DNA of 8,028 bases, from NCBI GenBank assembly GCA_003161815.1, contig PMNN01000192.1, forward strand, positions 1 to 8,028, given 5' to 3'. The position numbers and the translations under genes are program-made. Numbering within the stretch: position 1 is the stretch's first letter; each line of letters begins with the position of its first letter. The notes below the pieces were generated by a model. It saw only the letters and a program-made list of their open reading frames with translations. It searched no databases and had not been told where the DNA came from. This stretch comes from Methanobacterium sp. Its GTDB lineage: Archaea > Methanobacteriota > Methanobacteria > Methanobacteriales > Methanobacteriaceae. Positions 7,092 through 8,028 of the stretch are shown piece after piece.

Positions 7092-7439
7092 AAATAAAGA
7101 ATTTGATACAATAATATTTGTGTTAAGATAATGCTATTAAATGACTTTTAAAAATCAGAAAATATTTATTTAATTGTTATTATAATTAATTTTAATCAGC
7201 TGTTTTTAATTACAAAATCATATAAGTGACCATAGGGTAAATGATATTCGGATTTAACGAAGTTCAATTAATGTATAATGAATTTCAAAAAAAGTAATTA
7301 CTAAAATTTATAATTCGATAATACACTTGAATAATACAACAACTATATTGACACGGCACTAAGGAGAGTTTACGGTGATCTGAGCTGGTGGATTGAAAAA
7401 ATCCTAAAAATCTCATAAAAAATGATGAATATGCAATAA
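7092..7439. other. Convergent gene-free interval, right of the defence cassette
   Basis: This 348-bp stretch lies between the converging ends of the Avs-like gene and the membrane-protein gene. It holds the right direct-repeat copy (about 7136-7240, perhaps to 7290) and a GC-richer patch (about 7350-7395). Within that patch a plus-strand frame without a start codon (7335 to the TAA at 7416-7418) reads like the tail of a protein (ALRRVYGDLSWWIEKIL). Small stems occur at 7390-7404 (GGATT/AATCC) and 7413-7425 (TCAT/ATGA); on the minus strand the latter is followed by a short T-run and could weakly terminate the membrane-protein gene. I see no strong terminator for the Avs-like gene. Confidence 0.6.
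7136..7240 (+). repeat. Long imperfect direct repeat, right copy
   Basis: This is the partner of the block at 1360-1460, in the same orientation. It contains ATTAAATG (7136-7143), the perfect 21-base identity (7165-7185), and CATATAAGTGACCATAGGG running to TAA (7219-7240). Small indels separate the anchors, so the copies are diverged. It starts about 45 bases after the stop of the Avs-like gene, so the two copies bracket the TIGR02391-type gene and the Avs-like gene together. Whether it is a recombination footprint, a dispersed repeat or a shared 3' element cannot be told from one locus. Confidence 0.7.
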
Positions 7440-8028
7440 TTAGTTAAATTCCCAAAATCCAAATTTCTCGAATATTAAGTCGCTGATTATTGTGAAAAAA
7501 ATCATAATCAAGGAGATTAAATATTGTATATTGATATTTATTTGTATTTTCGCATTAACAGCAAATAAAAGACCTAAAATTAGGAAAAAAATCATTCCAA
7601 AGATTAAATTCCTTTGGCCTCTGCCATAATTAAATAGCCTATTATTATTGTAGGGAATAATTTGATCATATTCCCACATCTTCTCTGCTATTTCATGATG
7701 AAGTGCCTTAATATTGTCCATAGATTGTATTTCATATACTGTGTCTGGAGATAATTCTAGTACATGAGCGAGACCAATAGATCTTAATGAATAAAAAATT
7801 GTTTTGAAAAAGAAAATTATTATTAAGAAATAAATTAAATATATTAATATGAGCAAAGTTCCATTAAGATCAACTAAAACAAGTTTTCCAAAGAATATAA
7901 GAATAGCCGATAAAATGCCTGTAAGTGTAAATAACATACTTACCCTTTTTAAAGCACTTTCTCCTCTATCAGCTTCTCTTTTAAGATGTTCATTAATAAT
8001 ATTCAAAGATTGTTTTAATAAATCCACA
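7440..8028 (-). CDS. Partial CDS, four-helix membrane protein of unknown function
   Basis: I do not recognise the family with confidence. The frame runs from the right edge to the TAA at 7440-7442. A GTG at 8025-8027 could be the start (195 residues), but only one base lies beyond it, so the gene may begin outside the window. Numbering from that GTG, a charged N-terminal helix (about 1-29, ending RGESALKRVS) leads into membrane segments at about 31-50 and 56-80. A cytoplasmic-looking part of about 60 residues follows (LHHEIAEKMWEYDQIIPY at 109-126), then segments at about 141-158 and 166-186. The two hairpins around a soluble part, with a Lys/Arg-rich entry into the first helix, recall small membrane effectors of signalling-type defence systems such as the Pycsar TM (DUF5706) or SLATT groups, but no diagnostic motif was seen. 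It converges on the Avs-like gene and lies outside the direct repeats, so a shared role is not implied. Confidence 0.75.
   Translation of the reverse strand, partial: VDLLKQSLNIINEHLKREADRGESALKRVSMLFTLTGILSAILIFFGKLVLVDLNGTLLILIYLIYFLIIIFFFKTIFYSLRSIGLAHVLELSPDTVYEIQSMDNIKALHHEIAEKMWEYDQIIPYNNNRLFNYGRGQRNLIFGMIFFLILGLLFAVNAKIQININIQYLISLIMIFFTIISDLIFEKFGFWEFN

Noticed and set aside
1503..7367. AAGGAGA at 1503-1509 and 7361-7367 as a further part of the direct repeat
   Set aside because: The distance from the repeat core differs by about 70 bases and the surrounding bases do not align; AAGGAGA is a common string in such genomes.

Overview
The window is AT-rich, with short intergenic promoters that fit the sigma-70/sigma-A consensus. 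It reads as chromosomal or mobile accessory DNA of a low-GC bacterium, most plausibly a Firmicute. Shine-Dalgarno sites are weak or absent before the visible starts, so this assignment is tentative. No rRNA, tRNA, CRISPR array, transposase, integrase or replication gene was seen.

Layout, left to right: (1) the 3' part of a plus-strand gene of unknown function (2-1045), whose frame is open to the left edge and which contains a degenerate PD-(D/E)xK-like segment; (2) a 521-bp gap (1046-1566) with a weak terminator-like hairpin and the left copy of a long imperfect direct repeat; (3) a minus-strand gene (1567-2337) for a TIGR02391/Ymh-type protein with an Rx4H motif like that of HEPN ribonucleases; (4) a 536-bp divergent intergenic region (2338-2873) with a locally GC-richer hairpin, a near-consensus promoter pointing right and a long leader; (5) a 1405-residue plus-strand protein (2874-7091) with an N-terminal Mrr-like nuclease domain, a central STAND/NACHT-like P-loop ATPase and a long C-terminal half, an architecture like the Avs (AVAST) anti-phage sensors, most like Avs4; (6) a 348-bp convergent gap (7092-7439) with the right copy of the direct repeat; (7) a minus-strand gene (7440-8028, cut by the right edge) for a four-helix membrane protein of unknown function.

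The likely core is a defence cassette. The large protein would sense a phage product through its C-terminal half, oligomerise through its ATPase and activate the Mrr-like nuclease. The divergent HEPN-like protein could be a second RNA-cleaving effector or an independent toxin. These two genes sit between two diverged direct-repeat copies about 5.8 kb apart, so the pair may have been acquired, exchanged or lost as a unit. The co-functioning of the two genes and the mobility of the cassette are inferences.
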